From contig NZ_CADFEN010000006.1 of assembly GCF_902833145.1 (NCBI RefSeq), forward strand, positions 434,001-498,000: a stretch of 64,000 nt of DNA. The letters are read 5' to 3'. The notes under the pieces are model-generated. The model was not told the origin of the DNA. It made no database searches and was given only the letters and a program-made list of their open reading frames with translations. This DNA is from Burkholderia sp. BCC0506. Its GTDB lineage: Bacteria > Pseudomonadota > Gammaproteobacteria > Burkholderiales > Burkholderiaceae. The translations under genes were made by a program, and so were the position numbers. Of the stretch, positions 18,015 to 28,638 are shown piece by piece; within the stretch, counting starts at the first letter, position 1; each line of letters opens with the position of its first letter.

Positions 18015-18920
18015 ATGCCCGGTAAGGACGCGCTGGTCGCGCTGACGATCGGTGTCGTCCTGTTCGTGCTGGCCGGCGTACTGGCCGTCACGGCAAGCCG
18101 GGAACCCGGCCGCCTGGTCCGCGCGCCGGGCACGGTCGTGCGCATCGTCCAGGACAACGATGCGATGCGCGCATACCGGCCGATCGTCGCCTACCTCGCG
18201 AGTGACGGCCGGCGCCGCGAAGTCGCCGGCAATACCGCGTCGACGGTTCCCGCATACGACATCGGCGAGAACGTCGACGTTCTGCTCGACCCCGACCATC
18301 CCGAGCGCCCCGCGCTGATCGACGATTTCACGCAACGCTGGCTTCCGGTGGCCGTGCCGGCGCTGCTCGCCGCCGCGTCGTTCGCGATCGGCGGCTTGCT
18401 GCTCGCGGGCGAGCGACGCCGACGGCAATCGGACCCGGCGCCGCGCCGCGCCGCACGTCAGCCGGTCCGGCGCCGCTGGGATGTCGCGATCGTGCTGATT
18501 CCGATCGCGATCGGCACGGGCTTCGTCGCCGGCGCCGGCGCGGCCGGCCTGCGCCAGTGGCAGATCGTCCACCACTATGCGCGTTCGACCGGCCACGTGG
18601 TCGAGATCGCGAAAAACGGACGGTCGTCGCGGTCGCGCACGGCGCTGTATTCGGCCGTCGTCGCGTTCACGACCGACAGCGGGCGGCTGATCACGTTCGC
18701 CCAGGGCTCGGCGTCGTCGCACCCGGGCCTGCACGAAGGCGACGCGGTCAACGTGCTGTACGATCCCGTCACGCCCGAGCGTGCGCTCGTCGATCGCTTC
18801 TGGGATCGCTGGGGCCTCACGGCCATCCTGTTCGCGATCGGCGCGCCGTTCCTGGCGGCCGGGCTGTTCGTCGCCGCGACGTTGTGGCCCGACCATCGGC
18901 CGCACGACGCCGCGCGATGA
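18015..18920 (+). CDS. DUF3592 membrane protein with two repeats
   Basis: This 301-residue integral membrane protein has four membrane segments in two pairs (about residues 6-26 and 115-135, then 160-185 and 270-292). Between each pair is an extracytoplasmic beta domain of the DUF3592 type: the first contains APGTVVRIVQDNDAMRAYRP and ends VLLDPDHPERP, the second contains STGHVVEIAKNG and ends VLYDPVTPERA. It therefore looks like an internal duplication. The start at 18015 (MPGKDALVAL) was chosen because the first membrane segment follows; an earlier in-frame ATG at 17874 gives a basic leader without homology. The function is unknown. Confidence 0.75.
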   Translation: MPGKDALVALTIGVVLFVLAGVLAVTASREPGRLVRAPGTVVRIVQDNDAMRAYRPIVAYLASDGRRREVAGNTASTVPAYDIGENVDVLLDPDHPERPALIDDFTQRWLPVAVPALLAAASFAIGGLLLAGERRRRQSDPAPRRAARQPVRRRWDVAIVLIPIAIGTGFVAGAGAAGLRQWQIVHHYARSTGHVVEIAKNGRSSRSRTALYSAVVAFTTDSGRLITFAQGSASSHPGLHEGDAVNVLYDPVTPERALVDRFWDRWGLTAILFAIGAPFLAAGLFVAATLWPDHRPHDAAR

Positions 18921-18956
18921 ACGACGCGCGGCGCGACAACCGTCACGGCGCGCGCG

Positions 18957-19571
18957 TCACCGCTCCCTGAACGCTTCCACCTTCGCGCGATTCCCGCACG
19001 TGCGCATGTCGCACCATCGCCGCCCGACGCCGCGGCCGCGATCGACGAAGAACCACGTACACCGGCCGCATTGCCGCACGCGTGCGAAATCGTCGCTGCG
19101 CATCAGATGCTCGAAACCGAGCGCGACCGCATCGACCCAGCGCGACGCGGCACGCGCATCGGGCCGCCACGCGAAGCGGCCGCCGACCGCGTCGAACGTA
19201 CTGCGCCCGATCGCCTCGCGGATCGCCGCCGCAAGCCGGTCCGCCGCGCGCGTGCCCGCGCTGCCGCCGTCTTCGGCCGTCAGGTGCGCGATCGCGGCGT
19301 ACGCGTCGTCGCGAAAGCGGTGCAGCGCCGCCAGTTCGTCGGGGCCATCCTGCCGCGGGCGACGCAGCAGCCGCGCCAGATCGTCCGGCGCCAGCAACCG
19401 CGCTTTCCCGGCCCATGCACGCACGGCCGGCCAGTCGACGAGTTTCTCTTCGTCGCGCGTCTTGCCCGTGTCGGCCACCGTGTTGAGGAAGTCGAGTGCC
19501 GGATGGCCGCCGACGAAATCGGCCGCGCGCCAGTCGTGCCCGTGTCGCGCCGGGTCGGGTCGAGTAACCAT
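18957..19571 (-). CDS. CGNR zinc-finger (ABATE) putative regulator
   Basis: This 204-residue protein has the ABATE N-terminal domain (HPALDFLNTVADTG at about 23-36) and a C-terminal CGNR zinc-finger segment (CGRCTWFFVDRGR ... WCDMRTCGNRAKVEAFR) that supplies four cysteines. These proteins are predicted, stress-related transcription regulators. The gene is divergent from an alpha/beta hydrolase across an 81-bp gap that contains a perfect 9-bp inverted repeat, a good candidate for its own operator. Confidence 0.85.
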   Translation of the reverse strand: MVTRPDPARHGHDWRAADFVGGHPALDFLNTVADTGKTRDEEKLVDWPAVRAWAGKARLLAPDDLARLLRRPRQDGPDELAALHRFRDDAYAAIAHLTAEDGGSAGTRAADRLAAAIREAIGRSTFDAVGGRFAWRPDARAASRWVDAVALGFEHLMRSDDFARVRQCGRCTWFFVDRGRGVGRRWCDMRTCGNRAKVEAFRER

Positions 19572-19611
19572 TTATTTTCACCTATCGGTTTCACATCCGG
19601 ACAATCCGGCG

Positions 19612-19638
19612 TAACCTGTTAACAACCAAAACAGGTTA
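19612..19638. promoter_or_regulatory. Perfect 9-9-9 inverted repeat, candidate CGNR operator
   Basis: TAACCTGTT at 19612-19620 and AACAGGTTA at 19630-19638 are exact reverse complements with a 9-nt spacer. The repeat fills the middle of the gap between the divergent CGNR regulator and hydrolase genes and ends 14 bp before the hydrolase start. Confidence 0.7.
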
Positions 19639-19652
19639 GCACGGAGAAGCCG

Positions 19653-20468
19653 ATGCTCGAACTCCCGAACCGCTTCAATTTCGAAGGTCACCGGATTGCA
19701 TGGGGCACGCTCGGCGAAGGGCCGCCGCTCGTGCTCGTGCACGGCACGCCGTTTTCGTCGCAGGTCTGGCGGCGGATCGCGCCGTGGCTCGCGCGGCGCC
19801 ATCGCGTGTATTTCTACGACCTGCTCGGCTACGGCCAGTCCGACATGCCGGACGCGGACGTGTCGCTGGGCCGCCAGAACGTGCTGTTCGGTGCGCTGCT
19901 GAATGAATGGCACCTGTCGCGGCCACGCGTGCTCGCGCACGACTACGGCGGCGCAACCGCGCTGCGCGCGCACTTTCTCGACGGCATCGCGTATGCGGAT
20001 CTCACGCTCGTGAACCCGGTCGCGATCGCGCCGCAAGGCTCGCCGTTCGTGCGCCACGTCGCGCAGCACGAAGCCGCGTTCACCGGCTTGCCCGCGTACG
20101 CGCATCGCGCGCTCGTGTCGGCCTATCTCGGCAATGCGGTCGCGCGGCCGTTGAGCGACGACGCGCTGTCGATCTACCGTGCGCCGTGGCTCACGCCGGC
20201 CGGCCAAGCCGCGTTCTATCGCCAGATCGTGCAGATGCGTCAACGCTATATCGAGGAAGCGGAGGCCCGCTACGTGCCGCCGGATTTTCCTGTGCGCATC
20301 GTGTGGGGCGAGGACGATCAGTGGATTCCGCTCGAACAAGGGCAGGCGCTGGCCGATCGCATCGCGAACGGCCAGCTGATCCGGGTCCCGCACGCGGGAC
20401 ATCTGGTTCAGGAGGATGCGCCGGAAGCGATCGTCGCCACGGTGCCCGACACGCCCGCGCAACGCTGA
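19653..20468 (+). CDS. Alpha/beta-fold hydrolase
   Basis: This 271-residue cytoplasmic hydrolase resembles haloalkane dehalogenase-type and other alpha/beta hydrolases. The oxyanion motif is VLVHGTPFSS, the nucleophile elbow appears to be LAHDYGGATA with Asp as nucleophile, and the catalytic His is in VPHAGHLVQED. An Asp at the elbow points to a dehalogenase or epoxide-hydrolase relative rather than a serine esterase. It is paired divergently with the CGNR regulator and is probably under its control. Confidence 0.85.
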   Translation: MLELPNRFNFEGHRIAWGTLGEGPPLVLVHGTPFSSQVWRRIAPWLARRHRVYFYDLLGYGQSDMPDADVSLGRQNVLFGALLNEWHLSRPRVLAHDYGGATALRAHFLDGIAYADLTLVNPVAIAPQGSPFVRHVAQHEAAFTGLPAYAHRALVSAYLGNAVARPLSDDALSIYRAPWLTPAGQAAFYRQIVQMRQRYIEEAEARYVPPDFPVRIVWGEDDQWIPLEQGQALADRIANGQLIRVPHAGHLVQEDAPEAIVATVPDTPAQR

Positions 20469-20495
20469 GCGCCCCCCCCACATCGCGCCGCGTCG

Positions 20496-21254
20496 TCAGA
20501 ACGCCGGCACGCCTTGTGCGCGGGTCGCGACGAACTTCGCGGTACGCGGGTCGCGCGGCCGGCCGAACAGCTCGCGCGATGCGCCGGCTTCGACGATGCG
20601 GCCGTCGGCGAGGAACACCGCGTCGTGCGCGATCGACGCGGCCAGGCGCAGGTCGTGCGTGGCCATCAGCATCGTCGTGCCTTCGCGCGCGAGCTGGCGC
20701 AGCACCTCGACCACTTCGACGGACAGCTCCGGATCGAGCGCCGACGTCGGTTCGTCGCACAGCAGCACCTGCGGAGACGGCGCGAGCGCCCGCGCGATCG
20801 CGACGCGCTGCTGCTGGCCGCCCGACAGCGTGGCCGGCCATGCGTCGGCCTTGTCCGCGATGCCGACCTTGTCGAGCAGCGCAAGCGCCCGTTGGCGCGC
20901 CCGCTCGCGCGGCCAGCGCTGCACGGTCACGAGCCCCTCCATCACGTTCTGCACGACGCTCAGGTGCGGAAACAGCTGGAAGTTCTGGAACACCATGCCG
21001 GTCTGCTTGCGCACCGCGAACACCGCGTCGCGCGACGGCCGGCGCCCCGGCACGAAGTCGATGCGCGCATCGCCGACCGCGAGCGTGCCCGCCTCCGGCA
21101 CTTCGAGCAGGTTCACGCAGCGCAGCAACGTGCTCTTGCCGCTGCCGGACGGCCCGATCAGCGCCGTCACGCTGCCCGGCTGCAACGCGAGGTCGATCTC
21201 GCTCAGCACACGATGCTGGCCGAACGACTTGTCGATGCGTTCGAGCCGGATCAT
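20496..21254 (-). CDS. Polar amino-acid ABC transporter ATPase (TcyN-like)
   Basis: This 252-residue ABC ATPase has Walker A GPSGSGKST, Q-loop MVFQNFQLFPH, signature LSGGQQQR, Walker B VLLCDEPTSALD and the switch His in MATHD. It is closest by eye to the polar amino-acid and cystine ATPases (TcyN/YecC, GlnQ). The ATG at 21254 overlaps the permease stop by 4 bp, so the two are translationally coupled. It energises the permease and binding protein encoded directly upstream. Confidence 0.9.
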   Translation of the reverse strand: MIRLERIDKSFGQHRVLSEIDLALQPGSVTALIGPSGSGKSTLLRCVNLLEVPEAGTLAVGDARIDFVPGRRPSRDAVFAVRKQTGMVFQNFQLFPHLSVVQNVMEGLVTVQRWPRERARQRALALLDKVGIADKADAWPATLSGGQQQRVAIARALAPSPQVLLCDEPTSALDPELSVEVVEVLRQLAREGTTMLMATHDLRLAASIAHDAVFLADGRIVEAGASRELFGRPRDPRTAKFVATRAQGVPAF

Positions 21255-21931
21255 CGCAACTCCGCGTGGAACAGCGCGTGGCGGCCGAAGCGGGTTTCGA
21301 GGCGGCGTTGCAGCGTCGACAGCACCGAGCTGAACAGCAGGTAGATCAGCGCGGCTTCGGTATAGAGAATCAGCGGCTCGTAGGTCACGGCCGCGATGCG
21401 TTGCGCGGCCTGGAAGATCTCCGGCACGGTCAGCACGGCCGCGAGCGACGTGTCCTTCACGAGCGAAATGAACGAGTTCGACAGCGCGGGCAGCGCGACG
21501 CGCGCGGCCTGCGGCAGGATCGCGCGGCGCAGCGCCTGCGCGCGCGTCATCGACATCGAGTACGCGGCCTCCCACTGCCCCTTCGGGATCGATTCGATCA
21601 CGCCGCGGATCACCTCGGCGTTGTACGCGCCGACGTTCAGCGAGAAGCCGATCACGGCGGCCGTCAGCGGATCGAGCACGATGCCGACGTTCGGCAATCC
21701 GTAGAAGATCACGAACAGTTGGACGAGCAGCGGCGAGCCGCGGAACAGCCAGATATAGAACCGCACGACGGCCTGCGCCCAGCGCGGTCCGAACAGCCGC
21801 GCGAGCGCCGCGCCGAACGCGAGCAACAGGCCGATCGCGAACGACGCGAGCGTGAGCGGAACCGTGAACACGAGCCCTGCGTAAAGCAGGGGCCGCAGCG
21901 ATTCCGCCATCAGGTGCAGCCAGGCCGGCAT
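21251..21931 (-). CDS. Polar amino-acid ABC transporter permease (TcyL-like)
   Basis: This 226-residue permease has about five membrane segments and the His/Glu/Gln/Arg-opine family features, including the EAA-like loop ALRRAILPQAARVALPALSN and an early LFRGSPLLVQLF motif. It resembles the cystine permease TcyL/YecS. It lies 14 bp after the binding-protein stop and overlaps the ATPase start by 4 bp. Confidence 0.9.
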   Translation of the reverse strand: MPAWLHLMAESLRPLLYAGLVFTVPLTLASFAIGLLLAFGAALARLFGPRWAQAVVRFYIWLFRGSPLLVQLFVIFYGLPNVGIVLDPLTAAVIGFSLNVGAYNAEVIRGVIESIPKGQWEAAYSMSMTRAQALRRAILPQAARVALPALSNSFISLVKDTSLAAVLTVPEIFQAAQRIAAVTYEPLILYTEAALIYLLFSSVLSTLQRRLETRFGRHALFHAELR

Positions 21932-21945
21932 CGATCAGCCTCGCG

Positions 21946-22728
21946 TCACGGCTGCGACACGTCGCGGCCGAAGTACTTCTGCGAGATCTTCGCGTAGGTG
22001 CCGTCCGCCTTGATGTCCGCGAGCGCCTTGTCGATCGCGGCCACCAGCGCCGGGTTGCCCTTGCGCAGCAGCACGCCCGACGCGTCGCCCGCGCCGCTCT
22101 TGTCGGTCGCCGCGATCTTCAGTTTCGCGTCGGGCTTGTGCTTGCGGAAATCGAGGTACGACAGCGAATCGTTGATCGTCGCATCGACGCGCCCGGACGT
22201 CAGCAGGTCGATCGATTCGTTGAAGCCTTGCACGGGCACCACGTCCGCGCCGTGCGCGGCCGCGAGCTTGCCGAAATTGCTGGTCAGCGTGTTCGCGGAT
22301 TTCTTGCCCTTCAGGTCGTCGAACGAGCGGATCGTCGTGTTGTCCGCGCGCACGATCAGCACCGCGTGCGACGTGATGTACGGCGTCGAGAAATCGTACT
22401 TCGCCTTGCGCGCGTCGGTGATCGACACTTCGTTGACGACCGCGTCGTAGCGATTCACGTCGAGGCCCGCGATCAGCCCGTCCCATTTGCCTTCGACGAA
22501 CTGCGGCTTCACGCCGAGACGCTGCGCGATCGCGGTCGCGATGTCGACGTCGAAGCCCGTCAGCTTGCCCGTCTCGTCGTGGTACGTAAACGGCGCGTAG
22601 GTCCCTTCGGTGCCGACGCGGAACACGCCGGCCGACTTGATCTGCGACAGGTCGTCGGCCGCCAGCGCACTGGTGGCCGCGGTGGCCTGCAGCAGCGCGA
22701 CGATCAGGATGGAGCGAAGCAATTTCAT
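21946..22728 (-). CDS. Periplasmic amino-acid-binding protein (cystine type)
   Basis: This 260-residue solute-binding protein has a Sec signal peptide (residues 1-23, cleaved after SALA). Conserved segments include GTEGTYAPFTYHDETGKL, GFDVDIATAIAQRLGV, KWDGLIAGLDVNRYDAVVN and YDFSTPYI, which match the FliY/TcyJ cystine-binding group. It is the first gene of a three-gene importer and has a 180-bp upstream region with a 7-bp inverted repeat. Cystine as ligand is probable; other polar amino acids are possible. Confidence 0.88.
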   Translation of the reverse strand: MKLLRSILIVALLQATAATSALAADDLSQIKSAGVFRVGTEGTYAPFTYHDETGKLTGFDVDIATAIAQRLGVKPQFVEGKWDGLIAGLDVNRYDAVVNEVSITDARKAKYDFSTPYITSHAVLIVRADNTTIRSFDDLKGKKSANTLTSNFGKLAAAHGADVVPVQGFNESIDLLTSGRVDATINDSLSYLDFRKHKPDAKLKIAATDKSGAGDASGVLLRKGNPALVAAIDKALADIKADGTYAKISQKYFGRDVSQP

Positions 22729-22833
22729 GGTGCGGACCCCGAATGATTGGAGAGGATCATCCCGCCGGCACGCGTGCGCCGTTCGAGAGGTCCGCGAATT
22801 CTACCGACGCGTCGAGGCCCGGCAAACACGCAA

Positions 22834-22856
22834 ATCGGCTAACGATATGAGCCGAT
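22834..22856. promoter_or_regulatory. Inverted repeat upstream of the cystine-type transporter
   Basis: ATCGGCT at 22834-22840 and AGCCGAT at 22850-22856 are exact inverted repeats 9 nt apart. They lie about 105 bp upstream of the binding-protein start and downstream of phnY, so they are more likely an operator or promoter element of the transporter than a terminator, since no T run follows. Confidence 0.4.
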
Positions 22857-22908
22857 CGAATAACGCCCGCGCCGGCTATAGTCCGGGCGCGGGCGTCTTA
22901 CGCGTCGC

Positions 22909-24363
22909 TTACCACGGCAGCGAATACGTCTTCGTATTCGTGAAGCTCTTCATCGCCTCCTGCACGCCTTCCTTGTACCCGAGCCCCGAATCCTTCACGC
23001 CGCCGAACGGCGTCAGTTCGAGCCGATAGCCGGGCACCTCGCGCACGTTCACGCTGCCGACCTCCAGCTCGGTGATGAAGCGCGTGATGTGATCGAAGCG
23101 GTTCGTGCACACCGACGACGACAGCGCGTAGTCGGTGCTGTTCGACATCCGGATCGCTTCGTCGATGTCGCGAAAACGCATGATCGGCGACACCGGGCCG
23201 AAGGTTTCATGCTTGACCAGCGGCATGTCGGGCGTCACGCGATCGACGACCGTCGGCGCATACAGCGCGCCGTCGCGCACGTTGCCGACCAGCAGCCGCG
23301 CGCCGCGCGCGATCGCGTCGTTCACCTGCTGCTCGCAGAACTTCGCGGCCGCCTCGTCGATCACCGTGCCCATGTCGACCGACGGATCGGACGGATTGCC
23401 GTACGACCACGCGCGCGTCTTCTCGACGACCAGCGCCGTGAAGCGATCGGCCACCGCCTCGTGCACGAGCATCCGCTTGATCGCCGTGCAGCGCTGCCCC
23501 GAGTTTCGGTACGAGCCCGACACCGCGAGCGTGCTCGCTTCGTCGAGATCGGCGTCCTCCATCACGATGATCGGATCGTTGCCGCCGAGTTCGAGCACCG
23601 CGCGCCGGTAGCCCATCCGCGCGGCGATCGACTTGCCGATCGCCACGCCGCCGGTAAACGTGATGAGGTCGATCGCCGGGTTCGTGATCAGTTCGTCGGC
23701 GATCTCCTTCGGGTCGCCGGTGATCACCTGCAGCATCTGCGGCGGCAAGCCGGCCTCGTACAGGATGTCCGCGAACCGGTAGCACGACAGCGGCACCTTC
23801 TCCGACGGCTTCACGACGATCCGGTTGTTGGTCGCCACCGACGGCACGATCTTGTGCGCGACCTGGTTCATCGGGTGATTGAACGGCGTGATCGCCGAAA
23901 TCACGCCGAGCAGCGGATCGCGCTGCGTGTACACGCGGCGCTTCTTGCCGTGCGGCGTCAGATCGCACGAGAAGATCTGGCCGTCGTCCTTCAGCACTTC
24001 GCCCGCGCCGAACGTCAGGACGTCGGCCACGCGGCCGGCCTCGTACGTCGAATCCTTGACGCACAACCCGGACTCGGCCGTGATCAGCGCCGCGATCTCC
24101 GCGGTGCGCGCACGCACGATGTCGGCCGCGCGACGCAGGATCGCCGCGCGATCGTGGCGCGTGAGCGTCGGCCGGTACGCATGCGCGACCGCGAATGCGC
24201 GGCGCACGTCGTCGAGCGTCGCCTTCGGCACGGTGCCGACCAGCGCGCCGTCGTACGGGTTGCGTACTTCGATCACCGCATCCCGCTGAATTCGTTCGCC
24301 GTCGATTCGCAGTGCTTCGCGACGAATTCCGCGGACGGCCGCCGATGCTGCGATGGCGTTCAT
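22909..24363 (-). CDS. phnY: Phosphonoacetaldehyde dehydrogenase
   Basis: This 484-residue NAD(P)-dependent aldehyde dehydrogenase would oxidise phosphonoacetaldehyde to phosphonoacetate. Family motifs are ITPFNHPMNQVAHK, the NAD-binding FTGGVAIGKSIA, the glutamate motif LELGGNDP and the catalytic Cys in SGQRCTAIKR. The substrate is assigned from the gene order, because phosphonoacetate hydrolase lies 28 bp upstream on the same strand, and from overall resemblance to PhnY. I chose the ATG at 24363; the GTG at 24378 overlaps the GGGGG ribosome site. Confidence 0.9.
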   Translation of the reverse strand: MNAIAASAAVRGIRREALRIDGERIQRDAVIEVRNPYDGALVGTVPKATLDDVRRAFAVAHAYRPTLTRHDRAAILRRAADIVRARTAEIAALITAESGLCVKDSTYEAGRVADVLTFGAGEVLKDDGQIFSCDLTPHGKKRRVYTQRDPLLGVISAITPFNHPMNQVAHKIVPSVATNNRIVVKPSEKVPLSCYRFADILYEAGLPPQMLQVITGDPKEIADELITNPAIDLITFTGGVAIGKSIAARMGYRRAVLELGGNDPIIVMEDADLDEASTLAVSGSYRNSGQRCTAIKRMLVHEAVADRFTALVVEKTRAWSYGNPSDPSVDMGTVIDEAAAKFCEQQVNDAIARGARLLVGNVRDGALYAPTVVDRVTPDMPLVKHETFGPVSPIMRFRDIDEAIRMSNSTDYALSSSVCTNRFDHITRFITELEVGSVNVREVPGYRLELTPFGGVKDSGLGYKEGVQEAMKSFTNTKTYSLPW

Positions 24364-24391
24364 GACTGTATCCCCCACGGATGCGCGTGCA

Positions 24392-27536
<3,145 letters not shown>

Positions 27537-27715
27537 TTACATCATTCGGAAGACGTATCGAATCACCTACTCGGCAGGCAGACCGCGTTGCGTCACGGTA
27601 CTCGGCAGCACGAGCGGGCCGTGCGCCGAGCTGGCGACTCGAACCGTGAAAGGTCGCAATCCAGCCGCTCCACGGCCTTTCGTCGTCAACGTGCGGTGAC
27701 AGATAGCGCCGCCAC

Positions 27716-28441
27716 TCACGCGCCGGCCTTCTCCCGCGCCGCCTTGCCGGTAGCAGGCAGCCCCTGCTCGTGCGTACGGCGCATCCGCGCGAGGCCATGC
27801 GCGACGTGCTCGCGCACGAGCGCGACGGCCTTGTCCTCGTCGCCGGCCGCGAGCGCCTGCACGATCTTGTCGTGCTCGGCCGCCGACACCGCGATCGCAT
27901 CCTGCTCGGCCTCGATCGCCGCCTGGCGCAGCAGGCCAAGCTGGCGCACGAGCCGGCGATACGTATCGGTGAGATGCGTATTGCCGACGCCGACGACCAT
28001 CGCGTCGTGGAACTGCACGTTCAGCTCGGTATAGCGCGTGACGTCGTGTTTCTTCGCGGCGTCCTTCATCGACTGGATGATGCCCTTCAGCACTTTCAGC
28101 GTGTCGGGCGAGATGCGCTTCGCGAGCGCGCGCGCGACCGATTCGTCGAGCATCGCGCGCACTTCGTAGATCTCCTCGGCCTCGCGCAGCGGCACGACGC
28201 GCACGGTCACGCCGCGGTTCTTCTCGTTGCGCAGCAGGCCGGCTTGCTCCAGCGCGCGAAACGCCTCGCGCACCGGGCCGCGCGACACGTTCAGCCTGGT
28301 CGCGATGTCGACTTCGTTGAGCTTTTCGCCCGGTGCGTATTCGCCGGACACGATCGCGCGCTCGAGCATGTCCTGGACGATCATCGCGAGCGACTGGCTT
28401 TGCAGGAGTTCGATGGCGTTGAGCGCGTTCGGGACAGTCAT
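27716..28441 (-). CDS. GntR/FCD regulator of phosphonate use (PhnR-like)
   Basis: This 241-residue FadR-subfamily GntR protein has an N-terminal winged helix (about 20-85: MLERAIVSGEYAPGEKLNEV, LNVSRGPVREAFRALEQAGL) and a C-terminal FCD ligand domain (about 95-220) with the metal-binding residues of that fold (ELNVQFHDAM, EHDKIVQAL). A Burkholderia GntR family is known to accompany phosphonate genes and this fits it. The same TGTTGACAAT core appears at its own promoter and at that of phnA, consistent with autoregulation and control of phnA-phnY. Confidence 0.85.
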   Translation of the reverse strand: MTVPNALNAIELLQSQSLAMIVQDMLERAIVSGEYAPGEKLNEVDIATRLNVSRGPVREAFRALEQAGLLRNEKNRGVTVRVVPLREAEEIYEVRAMLDESVARALAKRISPDTLKVLKGIIQSMKDAAKKHDVTRYTELNVQFHDAMVVGVGNTHLTDTYRRLVRQLGLLRQAAIEAEQDAIAVSAAEHDKIVQALAAGDEDKAVALVREHVAHGLARMRRTHEQGLPATGKAAREKAGA

Positions 28442-28500
28442 GGTCGGGCGGGCAGCGGAGCTGGGGGTGAGAACGAGGGCGCCATACGGCGAATGATCGC

Positions 28501-28532
28501 TGTATACCGTCGCCCCGGCATATTGTCAACAG
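28501..28532 (-). promoter_or_regulatory. Promoter and candidate operator of the GntR gene
   Basis: On the minus strand a consensus -35 TTGACA and a -10 TATACA are separated by 17 bp. The -35 is embedded in CTGTTGACAAT, nearly the same palindrome as at the phnA promoter. The start codon lies 60 bp downstream. Confidence 0.65.
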
Positions 28533-28638
28533 TTTTCAGTTTCCAAAAGCCGGTCCCGCGCGCCGGAGCACGACCGGCCCGCCGCCGCCGCGCGATGCAG
28601 GAAACCATCCCCGCACCGCGCGACGCCCGGACGGTCCG

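Noticed and set aside
27567-27710. A coding-like minus-strand tail (LRPFTVRVASSAHGPLVLPS...) between the FAD gene and the GntR gene
   Set aside because: It has no start, no ribosome site and no family that I know; it may be a gene remnant but cannot be supported.
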